Positions 17,295-26,123 of a DNA stretch of 64,000 nt are shown piece by piece. Below the pieces are notes generated by a model that did not search any database, was not told the DNA's origin, and saw nothing but the letters and a program-made list of their open reading frames with translations. The position numbers and the translations under genes are program-made. Positions within the stretch are counted from its first letter, which is position 1. Each line of letters opens with the position of its first letter. The stretch is from Martelella lutilitoris. GTDB taxonomy: Bacteria; Pseudomonadota; Alphaproteobacteria; Rhizobiales; Rhizobiaceae. The stretch lies in assembly GCF_005924265.1 (NCBI RefSeq), contig NZ_VCLB01000002.1, positions 124,001-188,000 on the forward strand, given 5' to 3'.

Positions 17295-18593
17295 TCAGTT
17301 CGCCGGAGCGATCTCCGCGGGCGCCTCGCCGGCGGCGATTATACGCGCGGCAAGGCGTTTTGCCAGTTCGCCGCGAACCTCAGCGTAGTCGGGCGCGGCG
17401 ACGAGATTGTCAAGTTCGGCCGGGTCGCGCTCCAGATCGTAGAGATGCGTCTCGACGTAGCGCCGGCTGGCGCTGTCGTTCCAGCCGTCGGCGTCTGGAT
17501 CGGCGACACAGTATTTCCATCGTCCGGTCCTGAGCGCGCGACCGACCTGGCTTTCGCTGATCTGGATGAACACCTCGTCCTCAGGCCGGTCGGTCGGCCT
17601 CAGGAGCGACCGCCCCTCCATCGCTGCCGGTATTTCAATACCGGCGGCGTCGAGCAAGGTCGGCGGCAGGTCGATCAGCGAGGCGGCGCGGGTTATATCC
17701 CCCTTGCCGTCGAGCCCGGGGCCTGCAAGCAGCGTCGGCACCCTGATCGAGGCCTCGTGACAGGAGCGCTTGTATTCCGCGTTGCGGGTCTTGAAATGGC
17801 AGCCATGATCGGAGGTGAACAGGATGATGGTATTGTCGAGTTCGCCGCGCGAGATCAGCGCATCGATGATCCGGCCGAAGGCTTCGTCGAGCCGCGCGAC
17901 CATGCCCATATAGCCGTGATAGTGTTCCTTCGTCGTGCCGCCCAGCGTGTCGAGGTCGGAAGGGTAGGATGTGATCCGCCGCGCGATCCGCTCCGCGTAG
18001 CCAACAGGCGCCGGGTAGTTATCGTGCTGGTTTTGATGGTGCGGCTCCAGGAAGGAGAGGAACAGGAAGAAGGGGTTGTCGCGCGCCCGGTCGATATGGC
18101 GGATCGCCGCATCGGCCAGCGCATCGACCCGGTAGCCCGGCAGACGGTGGCGCTCGCCCTCGCGATCGAAGAGATCGGTTTGATACGGCCAGGACGTGAA
18201 TTCCAGGATATTGGCAGCAAGCCACTCGTCATAGCCGCCCTGCTGGCCGCGGGGCACCGGGTCGGCCCCGGCAAGATGCCACTTGCCGATATAGCCGGTT
18301 TCGTAACCGGCCTCGCCGAAATAATGCGCAAGCGTCTTCTCGCCGGCGGGCAGCGGTATGTCGTTGCGGTAGCAACCGGTCGTCGTCGGATATTTGCCGG
18401 TTTGAAACACCGAGCGGGCGGGGCCGCAGACCGGCTGGCAGGTGAAGGAGTTGCGGATGAAGCGTCCCCTCTCGGCCATCATGTCGAAATTGGGGGTGAG
18501 ATCCAGAGGGTTGCCATGGGCGCCAACCGTGTCCCAGCGCTGCTGGTCGGTGAAGAAGACCAGTACATTCGGGCGTTTCGTCTTTTTCGTCAT
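17295..18593 (-). CDS. Cytoplasmic Cys-type sulfatase
   Basis: A 432-residue type I sulfatase of the alkaline-phosphatase superfamily. Metal ligands appear in FFTDQQRWD (about 13-21) and FTSDHGCH, and the active-site signature is C56-G-P-A-R60, so Cys56 would be converted to formylglycine by a maturase. GKWHL and a KRSCHEASIRVP element match the family. There is no signal peptide, so it should act in the cytoplasm after uptake. It lies between the sugar ABC permease genes and the LacI gene, suggesting that the imported ligand is a sulfated sugar. The nearby FGE-like fusion lacks the FGE cysteines and is not a convincing maturase. Phosphonate monoester hydrolase activity is an alternative. Confidence 0.88.
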   Translation of the reverse strand: MTKKTKRPNVLVFFTDQQRWDTVGAHGNPLDLTPNFDMMAERGRFIRNSFTCQPVCGPARSVFQTGKYPTTTGCYRNDIPLPAGEKTLAHYFGEAGYETGYIGKWHLAGADPVPRGQQGGYDEWLAANILEFTSWPYQTDLFDREGERHRLPGYRVDALADAAIRHIDRARDNPFFLFLSFLEPHHQNQHDNYPAPVGYAERIARRITSYPSDLDTLGGTTKEHYHGYMGMVARLDEAFGRIIDALISRGELDNTIILFTSDHGCHFKTRNAEYKRSCHEASIRVPTLLAGPGLDGKGDITRAASLIDLPPTLLDAAGIEIPAAMEGRSLLRPTDRPEDEVFIQISESQVGRALRTGRWKYCVADPDADGWNDSASRRYVETHLYDLERDPAELDNLVAAPDYAEVRGELAKRLAARIIAAGEAPAEIAPAN

Positions 18594-18603
18594 GGCCTCG
18601 TCC

Positions 18604-19437
18604 TCATTTCATGCCGGAGAGCATGACGCTCTGCACGAAATAGCGTTGCATGATGACGAAGAGCAGGAAGCAGGGCAGGAACAGAAGCATGCCGCCCACG
18701 GCTGTGAGATTCCATTGGGTAAAGAATTCCTGGTTGAAAAGGGTAAGCCCGGTGGTGATCGGACGCATGCTCTCGGAAGAGACAGCCACCAGCGGCCAGA
18801 TGAACTCGTTGAACTGGAAGACGAAGGTCAGGAGCGCCAGCGTCGCGATCGCGGGTTTGAGCTGCGGCAGAATGATATCGATGAAGATCCTGAATTCGCT
18901 CGCTCCGTCGAGCCGGCCGGCCGCCACCAGGTCGTCGGGTATCGGCATGATGAACTGACGCATCAGGAAAATGCCGAACGCGCTCATGGCAAAGGGCAGG
19001 ATCAGGCCCGGATAGGTGTTGAGGAGGCCCATTTCGGCCGTCATCACGTAAAGCGGGATGAGCCGGATGAAGAACGGGATCATCAGCGTGGCCAGCAGCG
19101 AAACGAACATCAACCGCTTTCCCGGAAACTCCATCTTGGCAAAGACATAGCCGATCAGTGGATCGAACAGGACATGGAGCAGCGTGATCGTTCCCGCCAC
19201 GATCAGGGAATTGAGCATGAAACGCGCAAACGGCGCCTTCTCCCAGATCGTCACATAGTTCGAGAATTGCAGGCTTTCGGGAATGACCACCACCTGACCG
19301 GAAAACATCTCCGCATCGCTCTGCAACGAAAGCGACACCATGTAGAGGAAGGGCAGCACCGCCATCAGGACGAAGAATGCCAGAAGCGGATAGATCAGCA
19401 GTTTTGATGCTGTTGTATGGGCGTCCTTGCGGGCCAT
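18604..19437 (-). CDS. Carbohydrate ABC transporter permease (MalG type)
   Basis: A 277-residue six-helix permease of the CUT1 family. The first helix (LLIYPLLAFFVLMAVLPFLYMVS) is followed by the periplasmic P-loop region, and the EAA coupling loop is visible as AAGRLDGASEFRIFIDIILP. It ends in VMLSGMK, typical of MalG-like proteins. It follows the MalF-type gene after a 7-base gap and precedes the sulfatase by 10 bases. A GAGGAC ribosome site lies upstream of ATG 19437. It should form the channel for the sugar captured by the SBP at 20387. Confidence 0.94.
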   Translation of the reverse strand: MARKDAHTTASKLLIYPLLAFFVLMAVLPFLYMVSLSLQSDAEMFSGQVVVIPESLQFSNYVTIWEKAPFARFMLNSLIVAGTITLLHVLFDPLIGYVFAKMEFPGKRLMFVSLLATLMIPFFIRLIPLYVMTAEMGLLNTYPGLILPFAMSAFGIFLMRQFIMPIPDDLVAAGRLDGASEFRIFIDIILPQLKPAIATLALLTFVFQFNEFIWPLVAVSSESMRPITTGLTLFNQEFFTQWNLTAVGGMLLFLPCFLLFVIMQRYFVQSVMLSGMK

Positions 19438-19444
19438 GTCGTCC

Positions 19445-20323
19445 TCATACGTGCCTTATGTCGCGGTGAAGCAGTTTGAACTGGGCCCATGTGATCAACA
19501 GGATCAGCATGAACATGGCGAAGGAGAGTGCAGAGGCATAGCCGATGTTGAGCCCCTGGAAGGCGGTCTCGTAGACATGCAGCGAATAGAGCCGCGTGGC
19601 GTTCGCCGGTCCGCCCTGGGTCATCAGGTAGGGCAGCGCCATTTCCTGGAGCGAGGCGATCATTATGACCACGGCGAGAAACAGCGTGGTCGGCATCAAC
19701 AGCGGCAGCGTGATGTCGCGGAAGAGATGGTGGCGCCTGGCGCCGTCCATGCGGGCTGCCTCGTAGAGATGGGCGGGAATGCCCTGGATCGCGGCGATGT
19801 AGATCAGCACCGCATAGCCGAGATCCTTCCAGACGGAGACGGCGATCAGCGTCCAGATCGCGGTATCGGGATCGACCAGCCAGAATTGCTGCGGAAGCCC
19901 GATTTTGGCAAGCGCGGCATTGAGAAGGCCGGTATAGGGATCGAGGATCGCCCGCCACATCAGCGCCGAGATCACGAAGGAGATGATGTAGGGGAAGAAC
20001 AGGATTGCCCTTATGCCGTTGCGCGCCTTCACAGGGCCGACCAAAAGCGCCGAGAGCCCGAGCGCCAGAACCAGCGTGAAGACCACGCTGCCGATGGCGT
20101 AGATCAGCGTCGCCTTGATCGCCTTGATCGCCAGCCTGTCGTTCAGGATATGGGCATAGTTCTTCAGCCCGACGAAGGCGGAGTCGCCGATGAGCGGCTG
20201 TCCGCTTCTGAAGCTCGCCCATAACTCGATGGCGATCGGCCAGAAGAAGTAGATCAGGAAATAGACGATGGCCGGCGACAGAAAGGCATAGGCTGTCAAT
20301 GTCCGCCTGGTTTTGTAGGTCAT
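19445..20323 (-). CDS. Carbohydrate ABC transporter permease (MalF type)
   Basis: A 292-residue CUT1 permease. The N terminus TAYAFLSPAIVYFLIYFFWPI is the typical first helix, and the coupling loop reads YEAARMDGARRHHLFRDITLP, matching the EAA motif. It is separated from the SBP stop by a 63-base spacer holding a perfect 11-base inverted repeat. Together with the MalG-type protein it forms the inner-membrane pore, energised by the UgpC/MsmK-type ATPase encoded at the head of the operon. Confidence 0.94.
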   Translation of the reverse strand: MTYKTRRTLTAYAFLSPAIVYFLIYFFWPIAIELWASFRSGQPLIGDSAFVGLKNYAHILNDRLAIKAIKATLIYAIGSVVFTLVLALGLSALLVGPVKARNGIRAILFFPYIISFVISALMWRAILDPYTGLLNAALAKIGLPQQFWLVDPDTAIWTLIAVSVWKDLGYAVLIYIAAIQGIPAHLYEAARMDGARRHHLFRDITLPLLMPTTLFLAVVIMIASLQEMALPYLMTQGGPANATRLYSLHVYETAFQGLNIGYASALSFAMFMLILLITWAQFKLLHRDIRHV

Positions 20324-20347
20324 CCCGTCATTCCCCGCTGGAAAGCG

Positions 20348-20381
20348 GCATGCCCCGGCGCAACCGGCGACCGGGGCATGC
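20348..20381 (-). repeat. Intercistronic hairpin between sugar SBP and MalF genes
   Basis: GCATGCCCCGG (20348-20358) pairs perfectly with CCGGGGCATGC (20371-20381) around a 12-base loop. It begins 6 bases after the SBP stop on the minus strand and ends 25 bases before the permease start. No T-run follows, so message stabilisation or attenuation is more likely than full termination. Confidence 0.75.
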
Positions 20382-20386
20382 TCCTC

Positions 20387-21631
20387 TTATTCGTTCGCAA
20401 GAATCGCGTTGGCTTCATCCTCGGCTGCGGCAAGCACCTCGGCTGCCGGTTCATTGGCAAACAGAACCTCGTCAATGGCGCCGTTGAGCACCTCATCGAT
20501 GGCGGGATTGTACTTGCCGGCCTGGCGCAGTTCGAGCGTCACGTCGCGCGAATAGGGAAGGCAGGCGCCGAACTGGCCGAGAATTGGATCGGCCTGCACT
20601 TCAGGGTCCTTCAGCCAGGACTTGCGCGGCATGGTCATCGAATACTGCAGTGAGGTGGCGACCTCGACATCGACGGCCGTGAGGCGCTTGATCAGGTCCC
20701 AGGCCTGTTCGGGATATTGCGCATCCTTGGGGATCATCAGGCTGACGCCGCCCTGGATCGTTGCCTGCTCGACTTCCTTCAGCGACGGCGCAACCGCCCA
20801 GTTGAGGTCGGGATTGCCGGTGCGAATGGGGTTGATGTCCCAGGGGCCGGTGATGATCATCGCCGCGCGACCGGCGGTGAAGAGCCGCTGCGGGCCCTCG
20901 TAATCGGCGCCGGTGACTGGAACGGGAGCCGAGCGGTCCTCGTGGATCAGATCCGAAAGAAACTGCACGCCTTCTGCCGCCGCCTCGCTTCCGAAGGCGA
21001 TCTTGCCGGTTTCGGGATCATAGTACCGACCGCCGTTCTGCATCACCCAAGGCATGGAATAGGCCCAGACCGCATTGGGCGCGAAGCCGAAGACGCCGTT
21101 CTTGGTGGTCGCCTTGGCGATCTCCCGAAACTCTGCCCAGTTCGTCGGCGGATTGTCGTAGCCCGCTTCCTTGAGCATGTCGACATTGTAGAGCAGGGTC
21201 GCGCAGGTCAGGTGGATCTGGACGCCGTAGAGCGAGCCGTCGACCGTGTTCTTTTCGACGGAAGCATCCTGCCAGTCGCCGGGATAATCGAATTCCGCCC
21301 GATCGCGCGCTGCAAGATCGTCGAGGTTGTAGAGCAGGCCCTGCTGGGCGAATTCCGGCACCCAGGCGCCGGGTTCGGCAACGAGGTCGGGCGGATTGCC
21401 GGCGGCGAAATCGGCCACCAGCTTGGTGCGCAGGTCCGGCCACTGGTAGCGCTCGAAGGCGACGGTCCAGCCGGGATTGTCGGCCTCGAACTCCTCGAAG
21501 ACTTCAAGATAGGTGTCATATCCGTGGCCGGCATTGAAATAGATGCGGATTTCCTCGGCGCTCGCCGCGCCCGCCATGATGCCGGACACAATCAGTGTCG
21601 CGGCGCTGCCCTTGAGTATCGATTTCAGCAT
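20387..21631 (-). CDS. Sugar ABC transporter substrate-binding protein (family 1)
   Basis: A 414-residue periplasmic receptor. The N terminus KSILKGSAATLIVSGIMAG ending GAASAEE is a classical Sec signal with cleavage after ASA. The mature protein has SBP_bac_1 hallmarks: YLEVFEEFEADNPGW, AAGNPPDLV, LYGVQIHLTCATLLYNVDM, AAMIITGPWDI and the C-terminal segment with AIDEVLNG. It is the second gene of the operon, 21 bases after the ATPase gene. It captures an oligosaccharide or sugar derivative; the cytoplasmic sulfatase in the same operon hints at a sulfated ligand. Confidence 0.93.
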   Translation of the reverse strand: MLKSILKGSAATLIVSGIMAGAASAEEIRIYFNAGHGYDTYLEVFEEFEADNPGWTVAFERYQWPDLRTKLVADFAAGNPPDLVAEPGAWVPEFAQQGLLYNLDDLAARDRAEFDYPGDWQDASVEKNTVDGSLYGVQIHLTCATLLYNVDMLKEAGYDNPPTNWAEFREIAKATTKNGVFGFAPNAVWAYSMPWVMQNGGRYYDPETGKIAFGSEAAAEGVQFLSDLIHEDRSAPVPVTGADYEGPQRLFTAGRAAMIITGPWDINPIRTGNPDLNWAVAPSLKEVEQATIQGGVSLMIPKDAQYPEQAWDLIKRLTAVDVEVATSLQYSMTMPRKSWLKDPEVQADPILGQFGACLPYSRDVTLELRQAGKYNPAIDEVLNGAIDEVLFANEPAAEVLAAAEDEANAILANE

Positions 21632-21652
21632 TTTGTCCTCCCGTGCTGAAAG

Positions 21653-22711
21653 TTAACGGAGCCTTCTCTCCGTTTTCTGGTCGAAGAAGAATGCCCGCTC
21701 CGTGGGGATGGCGAGCGCGACGCTGTCTCCGGCAGCCATTTTCCTGTGGTTCTGAAGGTCGATGCAGAGCTCGGTGCCGTCCGAAAGCGTCGCATAGCCG
21801 TAGGTGACGTCGCCCAGATGTTCGACGGCGCGCAGACGGACCTCCATTCCGCCCGGGTGCAGGCGCAGATGTTCGGGCCTGATGCCGAGCGGGCCGCGCC
21901 ACGCGGCCGGGACAAAATCCGGCCGGGGCAAGGGCGGGCCATCAAGCCCGGTCAGTCGGATACCGTCAGCGATAGTCTCTGCCTTCAGTATGTTCATCGA
22001 CGGTGATCCGATGAAGCGCGCGACAAACAGGTTTTCGGGGTTTTCATAAAGGTCGAGCGGGGAGCCGACCTGCTCGATCCGCCCAGAACGCAGCACCACG
22101 ATACGGTCGGCAAGCGTCATCGCCTCGACCTGGTCGTGGGTGACGTAAACCATGGTGACTCCGAGCGAACGATGAAGGTCGGCAAGCTCAAGACGCATGC
22201 GCGTGCGCAGTTCCGCATCGAGATTGGAAAGCGGTTCGTCGAAAAGAAATACTTTCGGATCGCGCACGATCGCCCGCCCGATCGCCACGCGCTGCCGCTG
22301 GCCGCCGGAAAGTTCGGATGGCTTGCGCTCCAGCAGATCCTCAAGACCAAGGGTGCGGGCGGCGCGCTCGACCGTTGTCTTGATCTCTTCCTTCGGCTTT
22401 TTCGCGATCTTGAGCGCATAGCCCATGTTCTGGCGCACGGTCATGTGCGGGTAGAGCGCATAGTTCTGGAAAACCATCGCCGCGCCGCGCTCTCCCGGGT
22501 GGCGCCGGCTGACCTCTTCGCCGCCGATCAGGATCTCGCCGGCGCTTGCGTCCTCAAGGCCTGCGATTGTTCTGAGCAATGTGGATTTGCCGCAGCCGGA
22601 TGGCCCGACGAATATGCAGAACTCGCCGTCTTCGATCGTGAGGTCGATGGCGGGAATGGCCTCGAAAGCCCCGTAGGATTTGCGTAATTGGCGGAGTTCG
22701 ATCCCGGCCAT
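21653..22711 (-). CDS. Sugar ABC transporter ATPase (UgpC/MsmK/MalK type)
   Basis: A 352-residue ATPase with Walker A VGPSGCGKSTLLR, the Q-loop region MVFQNYALYPHMTV, signature LSGGQRQRVAIGRAI, Walker B VFLFDEPLSNLDA and the H-loop VTHDQ. The C-terminal third is the TOBE/OB regulatory domain (GIRPEHLRL). It is the first gene of the sulfatase operon, with GGAGG before ATG 22711. A candidate promoter with an embedded palindrome lies 65 to 93 bases upstream. Confidence 0.94.
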   Translation of the reverse strand: MAGIELRQLRKSYGAFEAIPAIDLTIEDGEFCIFVGPSGCGKSTLLRTIAGLEDASAGEILIGGEEVSRRHPGERGAAMVFQNYALYPHMTVRQNMGYALKIAKKPKEEIKTTVERAARTLGLEDLLERKPSELSGGQRQRVAIGRAIVRDPKVFLFDEPLSNLDAELRTRMRLELADLHRSLGVTMVYVTHDQVEAMTLADRIVVLRSGRIEQVGSPLDLYENPENLFVARFIGSPSMNILKAETIADGIRLTGLDGPPLPRPDFVPAAWRGPLGIRPEHLRLHPGGMEVRLRAVEHLGDVTYGYATLSDGTELCIDLQNHRKMAAGDSVALAIPTERAFFFDQKTERRLR

Positions 22712-22775
22712 TCTGTTTCCTCCCTCGCCGCCGGCAGCCCCTCCACGAACAGGCCGGCGCCCTCTCTAGTAAGCT

Positions 22776-22804
22776 TTAGTAAAGTTTTACTAGACGGAAG
22801 TCAA
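22776..22804 (-). promoter_or_regulatory. Promoter with embedded LacI-type operator of the sulfatase operon
   Basis: On the minus strand, TTGACT (plus 22799-22804) and TACTAA (plus 22776-22781) are 17 bases apart and resemble sigma-70 -35 and -10 elements. Between and over them lies TAGTAAA-GT-TTTACTA (22777-22792), a palindrome symmetric except for its two central bases; a further half-site TAGTAAG is at 22767-22773. A repressor here would block the promoter directly, and the LacI gene at the end of the operon is the best candidate. The pairing is inferred from position. Confidence 0.6.
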
Positions 22805-23816
22805 GAGTGCTTGCGGCCCATGGGCGATCGCGAATGATTGCGCCGGACACGGGAAACGACGCCCGAGCCGATAAGGGGCCTGCCGGCCGCGCGGCGGAAA
22901 ACGACCGGCGGTCGCCGTGCATTGATCTGGCTCAGTAAAGCGTCCGCCTGGCGTACGGTTTGATGCTGCTCCTCCCTTTTTCGGAGTCTTGCTTCTAGAA
23001 GCTGAAACGGAGGAAGCGCTGCATCGACCGGGAGGAAGTATGCTGCATAGCGAACACGAAGCCCGCATTGTCATGCGGGGCAGGCACTGTCCTGATGCCG
23101 GCGAAAGGCGGCGATGATGGCTGAACGACGCAAGACAATCGTGTCGACGGTTCTTCTGGCGGCGGCGGCAGGATCGTTTTCTCGGTCATGGCGAAAGGCT
23201 CCGTCTGGTGGCCTAAAGGCCGGTCCGAAGCATTAATCGCTCTTTCCGCGCGGGAGTGACAGGCCCTTATTCGCCTTGTCCATTCGGCGGACATGCCGAA
23301 GAATGGCTCGTGCTCCCCACGATGACGATGGCGCTCTTGCGGAGACGAAGCGTGCCCGCCAACCGGCTGGGTCTACTCGGGCGGTTTCTCGCGCCGTTTC
23401 ATCTGTGCGACGCGGAAGATCGATCGGGAATCCCCAGGCTATCTCGCCAACAAGCTGGTTGATGCCGCCCCCGGCGTTTCCCTTGGCTTCGAGCATGTCG
23501 TCCAAAGGCGCCGGATCATGGTCTGCTACTGCATATCTACAAGGACTGGCCGGTTCTTCCCGGTGCCTCGCCGCGCCCGCCGGGACGGCGCTGAAGCGCG
23601 TCAGGATGCGATAGGCCACTATAGGAATGCGAACGCGCTCCCGATTGCAAAACGTGGCCTCACCCAATACCGTAGTAAGGGCGGCAGTTTGAAAGTCTTA
23701 TGGAGCCCGCGTTTCCAGGCCTTTTTCGCAAGGATCGCGGGCTTGACGTCAGAGCGTCAGCCGCTGAAGGGAAACGGCCCCCGCGGCCTGTTTCGACACA
23801 TCAATCGGAAACGGAT
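22805..23816. other. 1.0 kb region without a recognisable gene
   Basis: No ORF here has recognisable family motifs or a convincing ribosome site. A plus-strand frame running from about 23325 into the LysR start has GC-rich third codon positions and could be a decayed coding remnant, but it has no start codon with context and overlaps the LysR gene. The region separates the divergent sulfatase operon and LysR gene and must also hold the LysR promoter. Confidence 0.4.
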
Positions 23817-24719
23817 ATGGAAACAGCCTTCTTTCAGTTCGAAACTGTCGCGGAGCTCGGTTCGATCAGGAAGGCATCGGAAAAGCTGCATATCTCGCCG
23901 TCTTCGGTCAGCCGGCAGATCCAGAAGCTGGAATATGCTTACGGAACCGAACTTCTCGTCCGCCAGTCCCAGGGCGTCCGGTTGACGCCGGCGGGTGAGC
24001 TGGTCCTGCGCTTCGTGAAGGGGCGCAACAAGGAACTGCAGCGGCTGCGCGCGGAGATCGATGCGCTGAAAAACCTCGAAAGTGGTCATGTCATCATCTA
24101 TACGGTTGAGGGCATGATCGGCGGCCTTCTGCCGCGCGCGCTTGCCCGTTTCGGCAGGGACCACCCGAATATCACCTATCAGGTGCTGGTGGCCGGAACC
24201 GATGGCGTAATGCGGGCGGTCGCCGAGGATCGCTGCGATATCGGTATTTCCTTCCAGCCTTTTCCGCGCGATGAGATCGATACGCTGGTCAGCCTGCGCC
24301 AGCCGGTGATGGCGGTCATGTCGCGCCACCATCCGCTCGCCGGACGGCGGGAGCTCGACCTCGCAGAGGTTCGGCAACAGCCGGTTGGCCTGCCGGACCA
24401 GTCCTTCGGCATTCGTCAACTGGTCGACCATGTCGTCAGGTCCGAGCAGCTCGCGCTCAAGATCAGGTTGGAAACCAATTCCATCGACATGATGCGACAA
24501 TTCGCGCTTCAGGATATGGGCATCGTCTTCTTGCCGGCTTTCTCCTTCGAGCGCGAACTGCAATCCGGTGAGCTGATCGGCGTCCCGATCGCGTCGAATG
24601 TCCTGTCGCTGTCGACCACCCAGGTGTGCAAACGCGCGGAGATCGAACTGAGCCCGGCTGCACGCCGACTGGTGGAATATATCCGCAAAGTGGCCGATGA
24701 ATTCGTCGGCGTTGCGTAA
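23817..24719 (+). CDS. LysR-family transcriptional regulator
   Basis: A 300-residue regulator with a LysR winged helix at the N terminus (FETVAELGSIRKASEKLHISPSSVSRQI, written here as the region about 8-35) followed by the linker helix and a two-lobed effector domain beginning near SGHVIIYTVEG. ATG 23817 is chosen because it gives the canonical LysR N-terminal length; the frame is open upstream but that part is not conserved-looking. It stands 126 bases upstream of the Liv-type SBP gene in the same orientation, so it is likely to control that importer, with an amino-acid-like or aromatic co-inducer. Confidence 0.9.
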   Translation: METAFFQFETVAELGSIRKASEKLHISPSSVSRQIQKLEYAYGTELLVRQSQGVRLTPAGELVLRFVKGRNKELQRLRAEIDALKNLESGHVIIYTVEGMIGGLLPRALARFGRDHPNITYQVLVAGTDGVMRAVAEDRCDIGISFQPFPRDEIDTLVSLRQPVMAVMSRHHPLAGRRELDLAEVRQQPVGLPDQSFGIRQLVDHVVRSEQLALKIRLETNSIDMMRQFALQDMGIVFLPAFSFERELQSGELIGVPIASNVLSLSTTQVCKRAEIELSPAARRLVEYIRKVADEFVGVA

Positions 24720-24845
24720 AGTGCAACGCTGCGTGCCTCAATTACGACTTCCGTGAAGCACGCTTTTCCCCTTACCTTGTTGATATCCGGAGATCGCCAA
24801 ATCTCACGGTGCATCAAAAAACAACGAGAACTGAGGGGTTCCGAA

Positions 24846-26048
24846 ATGACGCATTCTACGAAGTCGTGGCTGCTCGCGCTTGCCGGCGCCACAATGCTGC
24901 TTTCTGGTCCGGCGATTGCCAATGAGACGATCCGGGTCGGCGCGCCGCTGCCGCTGACGGGGCCGCTCTCCCCGGAAGGCCTGAAGCAGCAGCGCGGTTA
25001 TGACCTCTGGGCCGAAACCGTCAACGCGGCCGGCGGCATCACCGCCGGTGACACGACCTATGATGTCGAGATCGTCTATGTCGACTACGAGAGCCAGACG
25101 CCGCGCGCCGTACAGACCGCCGAGCGGCTGATCACGGCTGATGACGTCAATTTCCTGTTCGCGCCCTTCGGTTCGGGCGCTGCCAAGGCGGCAAGCTCCG
25201 TTGCCGAGCGCTACCAGATCCCGATGGTCGCGGCGACGGCTTCCTCTGTCGAGGTTTACGATCAGGGCTATCAATATCTGTTCGGCACGTTCACGCCCAA
25301 CAATACGTTGACCGATCCACTTGCCAAGATCGTTGCCGAGTCCGGCGAGGATATCTCGACTGTCGCGATCTACGCCCGCAACGATCTGTTTCCGCTGGCA
25401 ATCGCCAAGGAAATGGAAAAATCGGCCGGCGACAACGGCATCGAGGTCATCTCCTTTGACGAATACGCCATTGGCACGATGGATCATGCCTCGGCCATGA
25501 CGCTGATGATGCGTTCCAAGCCGGACTGGATCTTTGCCACCGGTTACATCAATGACCTCATTCTCATCCGCCGCCAGATGGCCGATCTCGGCATCGAGCC
25601 GAAGGCGCTGACGATGCTGGCCGGTCCTGCCTACAAGGAATTCATCGAGGCGACGGGCGACCTCTCCAACAACGTCTCGAGCGCTGCCTGGTGGCATCCC
25701 GCTGTTGCCTATGATGGCGAGGGCATTTTCGGCGCGACTTCGGATTTCGTGACGGCCTTCGAAGCGAAGTATGACGCCACGCCCGACTATGCGGAAGCCT
25801 CCGCTGCCGCCGCCGGCGTCGTCCTGCAGCTTGCCATCGAGGATGCCGGCACGATTGAGCCGACCGCCGTGCGCGATGCGCTGGCCGCGATGGACGCCAT
25901 GACCTTCTACGGCCCGGTGCATTTCGGCGAGAACGGGCAGATCGACTCGCTCGAGCCGCCGGTCTTCCAGATTCAGGATGGCGCCGCGAAGACGATCTAT
26001 CCGGAAGAGATCAAGCAGGCCGATATGCGTTTCGGCGGTATCGAATAA
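24846..26048 (+). CDS. Branched-chain-type ABC transporter substrate-binding protein (LivK-like)
   Basis: A 400-residue periplasmic protein of the Peripla_BP_6 family. A Sec signal (SWLLALAGATMLLSGPAIA) ends at about residue 26 before NETIRVGAPLPLTG, the typical first strand. VNAAGGI, APFGSGAAKAASSVAE and FGTFTP are family features. ATG 24846 follows GAGGGG. Members bind branched-chain amino acids, amides, urea or aromatic acids; the ligand is open here. The dehydrogenases and RidA-like protein encoded downstream suggest an amino acid or amino-carboxylate. Confidence 0.93.
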   Translation: MTHSTKSWLLALAGATMLLSGPAIANETIRVGAPLPLTGPLSPEGLKQQRGYDLWAETVNAAGGITAGDTTYDVEIVYVDYESQTPRAVQTAERLITADDVNFLFAPFGSGAAKAASSVAERYQIPMVAATASSVEVYDQGYQYLFGTFTPNNTLTDPLAKIVAESGEDISTVAIYARNDLFPLAIAKEMEKSAGDNGIEVISFDEYAIGTMDHASAMTLMMRSKPDWIFATGYINDLILIRRQMADLGIEPKALTMLAGPAYKEFIEATGDLSNNVSSAAWWHPAVAYDGEGIFGATSDFVTAFEAKYDATPDYAEASAAAAGVVLQLAIEDAGTIEPTAVRDALAAMDAMTFYGPVHFGENGQIDSLEPPVFQIQDGAAKTIYPEEIKQADMRFGGIE

Positions 26049-26076
26049 GTCTCGGCTTTCCTCATTCAGCGCTTTA

Positions 26077-26101
26077 GCGGTCGGCCATGGCGGCCGGCCG
26101 C
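26077..26101 (+). repeat. Intercistronic hairpin between LivK-like and LivH genes
   Basis: GCGGTCGGCC (26077-26086) pairs with GGCCGGCCGC (26092-26101) with one G-T pair and a 5-base loop. It lies 28 bases after the SBP stop and 22 bases before the permease start. No T-run follows. Confidence 0.65.
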
Positions 26102-26123
26102 CCAGACAGCGGAAAACACAGCA

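Noticed and set aside
23233-23667. 144-residue minus-strand frame in the gene-free region
   Set aside because: No ribosome site, no motif and unsettled composition; it overlaps the putative remnant frame on the other strand.
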